Assembly (NCBI GenBank): GCA_027943335.1 | Contig: BSBK01006342.1 | Span: 1,151,001 to 1,215,000, forward strand | Source of the DNA: Chamaecyparis obtusa | Lineage: Eukaryota > Streptophyta > Pinopsida > Cupressales > Cupressaceae | Reading direction: 5' to 3' | Length of the DNA: 64,000 nucleotides | Part shown: piece after piece, positions 38,118 through 48,844 of the stretch | Layout of the letters: the number at the start of each line of letters is the position of its first letter | Numbering within the stretch: the first letter of the stretch is position 1 | Made by a program: the position numbers and the translations under genes | The notes under the pieces: model-generated | The model's input: only the letters and a program-made list of their open reading frames with translations | Databases searched by the model: none | What the model was told of the DNA's origin: nothing

Positions 38118-40731
38118 TTATATCACTATTGGATCAACTAAAACTTTGAATACTTGGTCCTTGACCTCCTTATCAGAATACATTAAGCCGTCTCCATATA
38201 TGTAAATAAGTTGTAATCCTATATTGAAGTCAAAGCATATCTTCTCCCAATTAAATAAAGAATTATTTGGATTCAAATATATCCAGTTCAATTCTTTTAG
38301 TAATTCCTCAATGAGATGGGTGATGTGTTTTAGTGCCTCTTCTTTTGAACATTCAAGATGGTCCCTTATATAAGAGGAAATGGGAGTTGCAATCTCTCCA
38401 TTGCGGTTTTCATCCTTCAACAACATTAGAATTTTGTTAATATAAAAAATATAAAAAAATGTTTCTATATTTAGTGTATATATCAAAATAGCATCAATCA
38501 AACCTGAAAATCTCATGCGTCATCAATTAATCGTATACACATCCACATGAGCTCATAAAATCTAGATTGGTTAAGGAATGTCTTCTGGATAAATTCATCA
38601 CTTAAAATAGGTCCTACTAATAGGATAAAATCTAATAGTATTGGTTCAATGGCTATACTTGGTTTAGCAGTTTTCATGTACTCGTTATAGGTAGAAACAT
38701 ATCTACTTTCATTTCATCGCCCTTGCTCAAGGCTAGCCTCAATATAGTCTTCCCACTAAAAATAAATAAATGAAGTTTAGTTAGCATTTTCTTTCATGAA
38801 TGCATTCCCTAATTTATATATTCTATTTAGTTTAGAAACGAGATCAAAATATTTTTTCTTATATTTTTTCTCTATCAAAAGTAATATTAAGGTGTCTCTC
38901 GTTAGTGTCTAATGAATGGTTTTGATGTAGGCATAATCAATAATAATATGTTACAACACTAAGTATAAAACTCTTAAAAGACAAAAAATATTTTGAAACA
39001 AACAACTTAACATAAATATTTAAGAAATATTATGATTTTTCCCATAGGATGGCCATAATAGAGTACGACAATATAATACAACATTCTTTGTTTTCTTAGT
39101 TATTGATGTCAACGTTAATCAACCGTTTGAATTAAAAAGAAAGCTTGAATTCATTGAACATTACTCTTGTACGAGATTTTTCTTTTCCTAAAAATATCCA
39201 CCATCCATCACTTCATCCATGTTTTATTCATTAGTTTCATAAGGTTTGATTTATATAAAATCAATTTATTTTGTAAGAGATTTTGTAGGTAATGTACATA
39301 TTAGGTGGATCTAATGGCAAGTTACAATTTTCTAATCCTACTGTGCTTTGTAAATTTTTATCTTAGACAAATGATACCTTTTAGCTATTGTTTTCAAAAA
39401 TATATTAAAAAGGGTTCAAAGAAGTATACATACTGCTTTTGAAATAAAAGGCATCATGTCGCGTCCTTGTCTTTTGGTGGCTTCATTTGTTAGTTCATGC
39501 ACCGTTTTAAAAAAAAATTCGAGACACAATTTGAAATTTTGTGGCATAATTGTCACAATTGAGACATCCCATCCTCAAACAATGGCCTGCTTAATAAGTT
39601 GGACTTGTTCAAATGTTGCATAGTCATCAAAAAGGTCATCCAAAAGCGTGGCAATGTTTGAAATTTTGACAATAATAATTCTGGTGCTAGAAAACTCCAC
39701 TTCATCTGCTGGACTAACCCCCCAAAAGAAATATTCAATTAACTGGTCTCTCATTGCAAAAAAAATTGGGATGCCAAAATCGACCCACCACCTATGATAC
39801 AAATCACAATTTATGAGAAAAAAACAAAAAAAAGAAAAACATAAAATGTTAATTTATAACAATATAAATAATAATCTATTAAAATTATGATGCATGTGTG
39901 ATAGTTGATTGGAATTGAAGAGGAGATCTAAAGAGATAGATAAGTGAATGAACTTAAAAATATTAGAAATAAAAATAAAATAAAATAAAATTATAACTAC
40001 TTAAGGAAAAATATTTTAAAATAGATTGCAAAATAAAATAAGAAAATTGCTAAAGACATTTGTACACCTTCTTCATTGAACTATATGAAAAATGTTTGTA
40101 AGAATAAATAATAATTATATTTAAAAAATTATAAAGATTGTATGAAAGTATCTAAATTATTACTAATGTACTAGAATGTATCCATTTTAATTTTACAGAT
40201 ACATACATACCTGGAGAGATTCTTCATCTCCATCTTGTATGTAAATTGCAATATATTAAAATCCAGCTTGGCCACCTCTAAAATTTTCTCGTCCTTCAAC
40301 CTGAAGACAAGAAGAAAAAATTTCTCGTCAACATAATAAGACTCAAACATTTTCAATATTTAACACTTGAAGAAACAACACCTGTGCCTCCGATCATCTA
40401 GCTCATAAATTTCTATGAAGTTTCATGCCTCCCATCTGGTACAAGTCTGCGGAAATTCATATATAAGGGCATACTCCACCTATAATATTGAGATGAAAAT
40501 TACTTTAGGATCTCTAATCTCTGGCTTAATGGCTTCCTAGTGTTTTAATAAGGAATGAAAGAGAAAAGCTAAAGTAATTACCTCTTTTAAAAAACTTGTG
40601 ATATATGTAGTATCTCTAGATGTTTGTAATATTTTTTGAAGGCAAGCAGAGGTAAAGATTTTAGCCTCGTCCATAATCATCTCTCCAGGGAATGCCACGC
40701 TCGAAGCTTTCAAAAGGTTGAGCATGCCTCT
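38118..40731 (-). pseudogene. Terpene synthase pseudogene, unit 2, catalytic (3') part
   Basis: Catalytic exons of the same class I terpene synthase as unit 1: 40,731-40,582 (RGMLNLLKAS, AFPGEMIMDEAKIF), 40,479 to about 40,382 (EYALIYEFP, IEIYELDDRRH), 40,300-40,211 (LKDEKILEVAKLDFNILQF, MEMKNLSR), 39,791-39,434 (WWVDFGIP, metal-binding DDLFD, NEATKRQGRDMMPF), 38,755-38,504 (WEDYIEASLEQ to RLIDDA.DFQ), 38,414-38,118 (DENRNGEIATPI, ICFDFNIGLQLIY, stop). The RLIDDA.DFQ/DE line sits where the second metal-binding motif belongs. Breaks: TGA near 40,430, TGA just after 39,575, and an 8.1-kb retroelement inside exon 3 at 40,731. The donor after 39,434 is a proper GTATGT, unlike unit 1. The 5' exons continue at 48,845. 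Confidence 0.9.
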
Positions 40732-43678
40732 TGTTGGTTCTTCTCCTTGCAGGAACAAACTTGAATGAAATAATTGGGCTTAGATCTTAGTTAGACACTC
40801 AAGTTTGACAAGGAAACAGTCCAATTGATGAGGATAGAGAACATCCTCCTTCTTCTTTGAGCTCCACATCACTCAGGTGGGTATTCCCTCATCTGCACAC
40901 ACATATTTACTTGTGTCACACTACAGGCCTACAGGTAACTAACTGTGGAATGATTTTCAAACCCCTATAGGTATCCTGTACCTCAATGAAACCAAGACCT
41001 CATGCAATAGCCCTACTTGCATGGAATGAGTATGAAAACTAGAGACCTAACCTATCAACAAGAAAGGGAAAAGGTGGAACTGAATGGAAATGATTTGAAT
41101 GGAGTTTGAAGGGACCCCTGAGATATCCTAAGTCTTTGATAGACCAGTGCCTTATCCAATGGGCCACAGAGTCAAATACCCTACTGCAAGAGATAGCTAT
41201 GAAATAAGGAAACAATATATTCAATGTGTTGATGCCTTACATCAATCACACACCATTACCCAACCTCAACTTAGTTCCCACCTGTGCATTCAAATATGTT
41301 ATTACCCATCAAAGGATTTTGACCCTCCCCTTAGAAGAGACCTATGAATAGACAATACATTAACTAGCATCCACTAGAAGACAAGCATGACCTATCTTTG
41401 ATATTTCAGCTCATACATATATGAATACTAACCCTGAACCAGTTATCTCTGTGAAGACAACTCCACCCACAAGCTCTTAGGCAATGCAAAGTAGAAAAAC
41501 CAGACATCCTTGATGCATGACTAATGAGTTTAGAATTCAAATGGAGATAGCTTGGTAACAATAAGAATAAATTGAGTTCTCATACATAAGACAAATCTGT
41601 TGTAGCATGCATTATATTCTCTGAACTAGCAATGGAAGAAGAACACCCTATATACAAAGAGAAGAGAAAAATCTATAGGAAAAGGACCCTTCACTGGAAT
41701 CAGAAAGGAAATCTAAACTGGAACCACTGGAACTGACAAAAATTTAGAACCCTGGACAAGTCAAAAATTTGACACTTTATACCATTAGCTGCCTTGGAAA
41801 CCCATAATAGGTTGCAACAAGCTATGGAAAGCTAAGGCCAGGGTTTCACCCACCACACCAATCAAAATTTACTGCAAGGGTAGGAAACCAAGCAATCTAG
41901 AGAGAGAAAAATCTCAGACAAAATCTGCAATTACGAGCACCAAAATAGTCTTTCATATGGCACAAAAGTCTCTGCAAACAAGTAATAGGCCTCTGGACCA
42001 CTTTGTAACCACTGGTGCCACAAAACCAATCAAAATCTACCGAAGAAACCATAAATTTTGGTACTTCTTGTCGCAAAAACTCTCTACAAGAATCAAATTT
42101 GAAAAGCAATGGTCACCTTGCATTTCACGGGCTTTATGCTCTTTAACTATTTGCCCTTTGTCGCGCCATCACACGGTCATGAACTTCACCACCATAGGAA
42201 ATCGGGCTATATATGTTCTTGGTCGCATGATCGCAAGGCACCAAACTAACCTTTGTGATCATGCGACTACGGCTTCTTAACCATGCAATATCAATCGCAA
42301 ACCACCCTGAGAAGTCCTCGGCCCCACCACCAGTCACCGACAAGACCCACATAGTGGACCCGCCCTAACTCTGCAACCACGATGTCAGATGGTTAGTCAC
42401 ATGATCGCATAGCTTGAGGATGGGCTATGCGAACATGCGACAACCTGCAATCCAAAATTGCCATCACAACCACCATCACTAAGTCTTAACGCAAAATGTC
42501 AGTAGCATGATCGCATAGCCTTGAAAAAGGCTTTGTGAACATGTGACTAACAGTTAGCATCGACCGCCGAATGCCAAACATGCTCGAGCACTGCAAACAC
42601 AGGTCCCACCGCAAATCCCTTGCCACCGAGCACCTCGGCAACCAATTAGAACTTAGCACGTCACCTTCATAGATGCCATATTACCACCTACCATGAGGCC
42701 CCAGGGACATGTGTCGACTGGTCGCATGATCGCATAGCCAAAAATTGGGCTATTCAATCATGCGACAGCCAACCGAAGGCCACCACATGACCACCTCTGC
42801 CAGCGGGCCCACTGCAAACAAACCGGTCGGCACCCAATCAGATAGTGGGCACATGATCATATGGGGTGAGAATATTCCATGCGATCACACGCCGACCGTA
42901 GATCTTCAATCTCTAATACCGGGCAATGAAAAGAACTGAGACCCACGAACCAACCATAAAGCATTCAGCGACTACGTGACTAACCGCCCACCAGGTCATT
43001 GGATGCCAGCCGCTAACCGCCAAGAATGAAGAGATTGCGTGACTAAAGAGAAATAGACCGCCTGCCAGGTCACTGAATGCTAAGGGATTAACCACCAGAA
43101 ACCAGTGACCAGGAGATAACCACAAGTCGCCAAGTCATGGAATGAAGACATAACTACCAGCCAAGTATAACAACAAGAAGAACTGGAACCCACGTGGACA
43201 GGTGGCAAGTGATCACATGATTGCATGTCAAAAAAGTCTGACATGCAGCCATGTGACAACCAATCAGGAAGAGACTTTGAAAACCTGGGCCCACCACCTA
43301 TCGCACTTGCACAGTTAGGGAACGTCAGCAAATAGGAAACTGTGAGGTCGAAAACACACAGGATTTTTGATAGAAAAGATAAGTGCACAAAAGCTAGAAG
43401 GCACAAGGTCAAAAACAATAAGGTTTTTCACACAGACCAAAAAAATCATGGATTTTCAGAAACACTATGGGTTTTCGACACTATGGCAGATTTTGAAATT
43501 ATTTCTAGTAGACTTTAAAACTTGAATAACTTTCTGGATTTGGCAATTCAGCATGTGCAATTTGTACTGGAGCAAGGTGAAACATTGGAGAACACAGGAC
43601 TAAGGGCACTTCAAGAAAATTTGCAAGGAAATAGGCCATTTTCATAAGATTTTGCACTGGCAGGAAAATGGACTAATA
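40732..43678 (-). repeat. Left LTR of the 8.1-kb element (3' LTR in element sense)
   Basis: TGTTGG...GACTAATA, 2,947 bases, aligned with 45,855-48,844 along its whole length. The part from about 42,130 to 43,300 is much richer in C and G than its surroundings and holds six spaced inverted repeats. It contains no long reading frame. Confidence 0.88.
42222..43257. repeat. Six spaced stem-loops of one family in the left LTR
   Basis: Inverted repeats of about 46 bases at 42,222-42,267, 42,396-42,441, 42,502-42,547, 42,721-42,766, 42,848-42,893 and 43,211-43,257. The arms are variants of GTCGCATGATCGCATAGCC and its complement, with loops of about 4-12 bases. Each left arm itself contains TCGCAT twice. 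Spacing is irregular (about 110-360 bases), so this is not a simple tandem array. Confidence 0.85.
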
Positions 43679-44321
43679 GTGGCTCTAGTTGGGGATTCAT
43701 GGCTCTTGCAGGCATGGCAAGGATTTAGAATCACTGGGAGAGTAGACCAACCACAAGAAAAAAGGGTAGGGACCTCAAAAAACATAGGGAACAGGCCAGG
43801 AAAGAAACACACAACAGGAAAGGGAAAGCTATAGAAAGATTTACAGTATTTACAACTAGAATCAAGGCCCCAAAATTATGATCAACATTTACCTTTATAA
43901 ACAAGTAGTTTTCATCTCCATTCAACAGAGGAAAACTAAAAATTCTGCTTCCATGTGACAGAACACAATTATATCCACTTTTCAAATTCTTAAAACAAAG
44001 ATTGCTAGCACATTCCTCCTGAGGGTTGGAAAGGTAATCATACCAATTCTGAAAATGCTATGGCACATGCATGTTGCAGTCAAAAAGGAAAATGCTGAAG
44101 GAACTGTAACATAAATCACCTTCAAATTTACCACCACATTCGGGAAGCTTACTGTCCAACTGAAAAGAAAAACTCTCTAGCTCTATCAAACTGTCAGTGC
44201 AATCGCTATTGGATCCATTCATACCAAAAATTTGCACCTCCAAGGAGAAGATACACCAATCCTCATGCAAACACTGAGGGAATTCATCACATGGGACATG
44301 ATCACCGAACATAGGAGCAAC

Positions 44322-45329
44322 CTACATTTTGTCAACAACTGACAAAACCAAAAATTGTTGATAGGTGGGAAGAGAAACATCAACCTGTCCATGAGATGGT
44401 GAAGCTTGAGTAGCTAAAAGGCCATCCTTCCATGGCTTAGCAAAAGATTCAAAATCAAAAGAGGATTCAAAATCCACACAACTTTTCCAATCAGTACTCA
44501 AAACAATATCAGGGACTACTGAGTCACTTGAAACTGAGAAAACACTGGCAACCTCATCATCTGACACATCATATATAATAGGGTTGCTACCTGGTGGTGC
44601 TGGGGTAAGAAGGGGAGAAGAGGCACACATGTCAAAGTTAGATCCCATTGACTCATGTTCCATATCAAAGTCAATGTGTGCTGGATGTAAGAACTCAGAA
44701 ACATCCCTCCCTGAATATCTAAGATATTCACAAGACAAGAGGTATGAAATTTGTTCACTATGAAGTGAACAACTATCCTCAAGAACATCATCTTCTACCA
44801 TAAAATCATCAGCAATACCTTCATCTATCCAATCCTCTTCTTCATCTGATTGACTGCATAAACTTTCTATCCCATACTGAGAAAAGGCATCACTTTCATG
44901 ACTGCAAGAAAGAGTGTCAACTCCTGACACATCTCCTTCATAAATTTCATCATTCTCAATATCAACACTAATAAGCAGAGCCCCAAGTGCATCTTCAAGT
45001 TCAAGACTACCATCACCAAGTACCCAATCCCTGATACATGCATAATGCTCTTCCCACAAGGCATTTGACCAACTGGTTGACTCAGAAAAACAAAGCTCCA
45101 GGAATAAACCAATGAAGTCAAATTCTGAAAACTCAACATCCTCAAGAAGCTCATCATATACTTCACAAAATATATCATAGAACAAGGATATGGATAAATC
45201 CTTTCTACTTCCCACTTTTAATCTTACCAACTTTATGCAATCTCGAAGGATGCCCTCCTCAAGGAAAGCCAGCTCCTTATTCAACTTATCCATTAAACTT
45301 AATGCAACACTTCCATATAATTTTGCCAA
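44322..45329 (-). CDS. Unrecognised acidic protein frame inside the 8.1-kb element
   Basis: Minus-strand frame of 335 codons without a stop; the first codon of the open stretch taken as start is TTG, and the first ATG is at 45,290 (MDKLNKELAFLEEG), giving about 322 residues. I do not recognise a family. The N-terminal 110 residues look globular and helical (LFYDIFCEVYDELLEDVEF, FIGLFLELCF). The middle and C-terminal parts are very rich in Asp, Glu and Ser (SQSDEEEDWIDEG, VEDDVLEDSCSLHSEQ) and probably disordered. There is no CCHC knuckle, no protease DSG and no polymerase motif, so it is not an ordinary gag or pol. A TTTTCAG splice-acceptor-like string sits just upstream (about 45,340). It may be an accessory protein of the element, a captured host fragment, or a chance open frame. 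Confidence 0.5.
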   Translation of the reverse strand: MAKLYGSVALSLMDKLNKELAFLEEGILRDCIKLVRLKVGSRKDLSISLFYDIFCEVYDELLEDVEFSEFDFIGLFLELCFSESTSWSNALWEEHYACIRDWVLGDGSLELEDALGALLISVDIENDEIYEGDVSGVDTLSCSHESDAFSQYGIESLCSQSDEEEDWIDEGIADDFMVEDDVLEDSCSLHSEQISYLLSCEYLRYSGRDVSEFLHPAHIDFDMEHESMGSNFDMCASSPLLTPAPPGSNPIIYDVSDDEVASVFSVSSDSVVPDIVLSTDWKSCVDFESSFDFESFAKPWKDGLLATQASPSHGQVDVSLPTYQQFLVLSVVDKM

Positions 45330-45832
45330 ACTGTAACTGAAAACTTGAAGTATGCTAACCTCTACTCACACCTTATCCTTCTTTTAGTGCTTGATCACTT
45401 TATAAGGAACATTTCAAACTTGAGAAGTACCTGGGAGTCTTGCAACAGAAAACCTTGTTGACTAGAAGGCAGGGCAGATCTTGAGCTCACCTTGAAGCTC
45501 CATCAGATAACTTTGTCATGCAGAGTCACCACCTCCTTGAGAGGAAAATGTTTCACTATTTCTTCTTCCAACCAACACAAAACTACACCAGGTTTGCACA
45601 CTATTTATCAGAAGGAACACTGATCAAATAGAGAAAATCAGAGCCACCACTCACAACTAGGTGAGAAGATATCAGCAAATGCTTGTTTTTGTATTTGACT
45701 CTTTCCAATGGGTCCCCAGTAGAGTTTCCATCTTTTTGTTGACTCAGATGGGCAAATCAATCTAGTCAATAAGATACTGTAAAATTTTAAAACAACTAGA
45801 AATTCTAACAGATAAACTTCCTTTTCATTGTT

Positions 45833-45854
45833 CTCCCCAGCAGAGTTGTCATCT
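45833..45854 (-). other. Putative primer binding site of the 8.1-kb element
   Basis: Reading the minus strand out of the right LTR, three bases later comes TGACAACTCTGCTGGGGA. This resembles the TGGCGACTCTGCTGGGGA type of site, which I recall as an arginine-tRNA primer site of plant Tat/Ogre gypsy elements; the match is from memory. A second, similar motif (minus GGAAACTCTACTGGGGA) lies at about 45,713-45,733. Confidence 0.45.
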
Positions 45855-48844
45855 TGTTGGTGTTCTTTTTCCCCAAAGGTTAGCTTGGCATTAGGATTGA
45901 TAGGGCTAGTGTCACATTCACTCAACACTCCAAATCTGACAGGAAAAAAGGCCAACTGACAAGGATCGAAGAGGGATCCTTCTACACTTTGAGCTCCACA
46001 TCACTCAGGAAAGTATTGCCTCATTTGCACACACATATTTACTTGTGTCACACTACAGGCCTGCAGGTAACTGACTATGGAATAATTTTCAAACCCCTAT
46101 AGGTATCTTGTACCTCAATAAAACCAAGACCTCATGCAATAGCCCTACTTGCATGGAATGAGTATGAAAACCAGAGACCTAACCTATCAAAAAGAAAGGG
46201 AAAAGGTAGAACTAAATGGAAATGATTTGAATGGAGTTTGAAGGGACCCTTGAGATACCCTAAGTCTCTGATAGACCAGTGCCTTATCCAATGGGCCATA
46301 GAGTCAAATACCCTACTGCAAGAGACAGCTATGAAATAAGGAAACAATATATTCAATGTGTTGATGCCTTACATCAATCACACACCATGACCCAACCTCA
46401 ACTTAGTTCCCACCTGTGCATTCAAATATGTTATTACCCATCAAAGGATTTTGACCCTCCCCTTAGAAGAGACCTATGAATAGACAATATATTAACCAGC
46501 ATCCACTAGAAGACAAGCATGACCTATCCTTAATATTTTAGCTCATACATATATGAATACTAACCCTGAAACAATTATCTTTGCGAAGACAACTCCACCC
46601 ACAAGCTCTCAGGCAATGCAAAGTAGAAAAACTAGACATCCTTGATGCATGACTAATGAGTTCAGAATTCAAATGGAGATAGCTTGGTAATAGTAAGAAT
46701 AAATTGAGTTCTCATATATAAGACAAATCTGCTGTAGCATGCATTATATTCTCTAAACCAGCAATGGAAGAAGAACACCCTATATGCAAAGAGAAGAGAA
46801 AAATCTATAGGAAAAGGACCCTTCATTGGAACCAGAAAGGAAATCTAAACTGGAACCACTGGAACGGACAAAAATTCAGAACCTTGGACAAGTCAAAAAT
46901 TTGACACTTTATACCATTAGCTGCCTTGGAAACCCATAACAGGTTGCAACAAGATACGGACAGCTAAGGCTAGGGTTTCACCCACCACACCAATCAAAAT
47001 TACATCAAAATTTACTGCAAGGGCAGGAAACCAAGGAATCCAGAGAGAGAAAAATCTCAGACAAAATCTGCAATTACAAGCACCAAAATAGTCCTTCATA
47101 TGGCACAAAAGTCTTTGCAAACAAGTAACAGGCCTCTGGACCACTTTGCAACCACTGGTACCACTAAACCAATCAAAATCCGCCGAAGAAACCATAAATT
47201 TTTGTACTTCCTGTTGCAAAAACTCTCTGCAAGAATTGAATTTGAAAAGCAATGGTCACCTTGCATTTCGCGGGCTTTATGCTCTTTAACTATTTTCCCT
47301 TTGTTGCACCATCACACGGTCATGAACTTCACCGCCACAGGAAACCGGGCTATATATGTGCTTGGTCGCATGATCGAAAGGCACCAAACTAACCTTTGCG
47401 ATCATGCAACCCTGACTTCTTAACCGTGCAATACTGACCGCAAACCACCCTGAGAAGTCCTTGGCCCCACCACCAGTCGCTGACCAATCAAAATCAAGCA
47501 TGCCACCAAGACCCGCATAGTGGACCCACCCTAACTCCACAACCACGATGTCAAATGGTTAGTCACATGATTGCATAGCCTGGGGATGGGCTATACGAAC
47601 ATGCGACAACCTGCAATCCAAAACTGCCAGCACAACTGTCACCACTAAGTCTTAATGTAAAATGTCAGTCGCATGATTGCATAGCCTTGAAAAAGGCTAT
47701 GCGAACATGTGACTAACCATTAGCATTCACCGCTCAAGGCCAAACATGCTCGGGCACTACAAACACGAGTCCCACCGTAAACCCCCTACCACCGGGCACA
47801 CCAAAAACCAATCAGAACTCAGCATGTCACTACTGCGGATGCCATATTACCACCTGCCACCGGGCTCTAGGGACACGTGTCGACTATTCGCATGATCGCA
47901 TAGCCAAAAATTGGGCTATGCAATCATGCGACAGTCAACCAAAGGCCGCCACATGACCACCTCTGACAGTGGGCCCATTGCAAACAAATCGGTTGGCACC
48001 CGATCGGACGGTGGGTGCATGATCGCATGGGGTGAGAATATTCCATGCGATCACATGCCAATCGTAGATCTTCAATCTCTGACACCGAGCAATGAAAAGA
48101 ACTATGACCCATGAACCAACCGCCAAGCATTCAGCGACTACATGACTAACCGCCCGCCAGGTCGTTGGATGCCAGCCGCTAACTGTCAAGAATGAAGAGA
48201 TTGTGCGACTAAAGAGAAATAGACCACTTGCCAGGTCACTGAATGCTAAGGGATTAACCACCAGAAACCAGTGACCAGGAGATAACCACAACTCACCAAG
48301 TCACGGAATGAAGACATAACCGCCAGCCAAGTAGAACAACAGGAAGAACTGGAACCCACGCGGACAGGTGGCAAGCGGTCGTATGATCGCATGTCAGAAA
48401 AGTCTGACATGCGGCCATGCGACAACCAATCAGGAAGAGACTTTGAAAACCCGAGCCCACCACCCATCGCACTTGCGCAGTTAGGGAACACCAGCAAATA
48501 GGAAACTGTGAAGTCAAAAAAACATAGGTTTTTCGATGGAAAAGATAAGCACACAAAAGCTGGAAGGCACAAGGTCTAAAACAATGAGGGTTTTCACACG
48601 GACCAAAAACATCATGGATTTTCAGAAACACCATGGGTTTTCAACACTGTGGTAGATTTTGAAATTATTTCCAGCAGACTTTAAAACTTGAATAACTTTC
48701 TAGATTTGGTAATTCAGCACGTGCAATTTGGACTGGAGCAAGGTGAAACATTGGAGAACACAGGGCTAAGGGCACTTCAAGAAACCTTGCAAGGAAATAG
48801 GCCATTTTCATAAGATTTTTCACTAGCAAAAAAATGGACTAACA
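45855..48844 (-). repeat. Right LTR of the 8.1-kb element (5' LTR in element sense)
   Basis: TGTTGG...CTAACA, 2,990 bases, homologous along its length to 40,732-43,678. Small indels (for example an extra stretch near 47,487) account for the length difference. It keeps more CpG than the left LTR. Confidence 0.88.
47365..48423. repeat. Six spaced stem-loops of one family in the right LTR
   Basis: Counterparts of the left-LTR hairpins at 47,365-47,410, 47,562-47,607, 47,668-47,713, 47,887-47,932, 48,014-48,059 and 48,378-48,423. Number three pairs better here than in the left LTR (GCATAGCC with GGCTATGC). Number six has a 21-base stem with only three mismatches and a four-base loop (AAAG). Confidence 0.85.

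Larger units (their letters stand above)
40732..48844 (-). mobile_element. 8.1-kb non-autonomous LTR retroelement with hairpin-rich LTRs
   Basis: The ends are TGTTGG and CTAACA, and the TSD is CCTCT (40,727-40,731 and 48,845-48,849), so insertion in TPS exon 3 is certain. LTRs are 40,732-43,678 (2,947 bases) and 45,855-48,844 (2,990 bases); the interior is only about 2.2 kb. No gag, reverse transcriptase or integrase is visible. The interior carries one long acidic reading frame on the minus strand. A tRNA-primer-like motif (AACTCTGCTGGGGA) lies beside the right LTR on the minus strand and sets the orientation. Unit 1 has the empty site at about 22,130. The LTRs differ at several percent of positions by eye, so this is not a recent insertion. 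Confidence 0.9.

Noticed and set aside
43679..43700. TGGCTCTAGTTGGGGATTC beside the left LTR as a plus-strand primer site
   Set aside because: It begins with TGG, but its complement does not fit tRNA arm lengths, and the minus-strand motif at the right LTR is a better match; there is also no purine tract beside 45,855 on the plus strand.
48293..48634. Overlapping frames of about 110 codons in the hairpin-rich LTRs
   Set aside because: They follow from the higher GC content and the inverted repeats; they are not kept equally in both LTRs.
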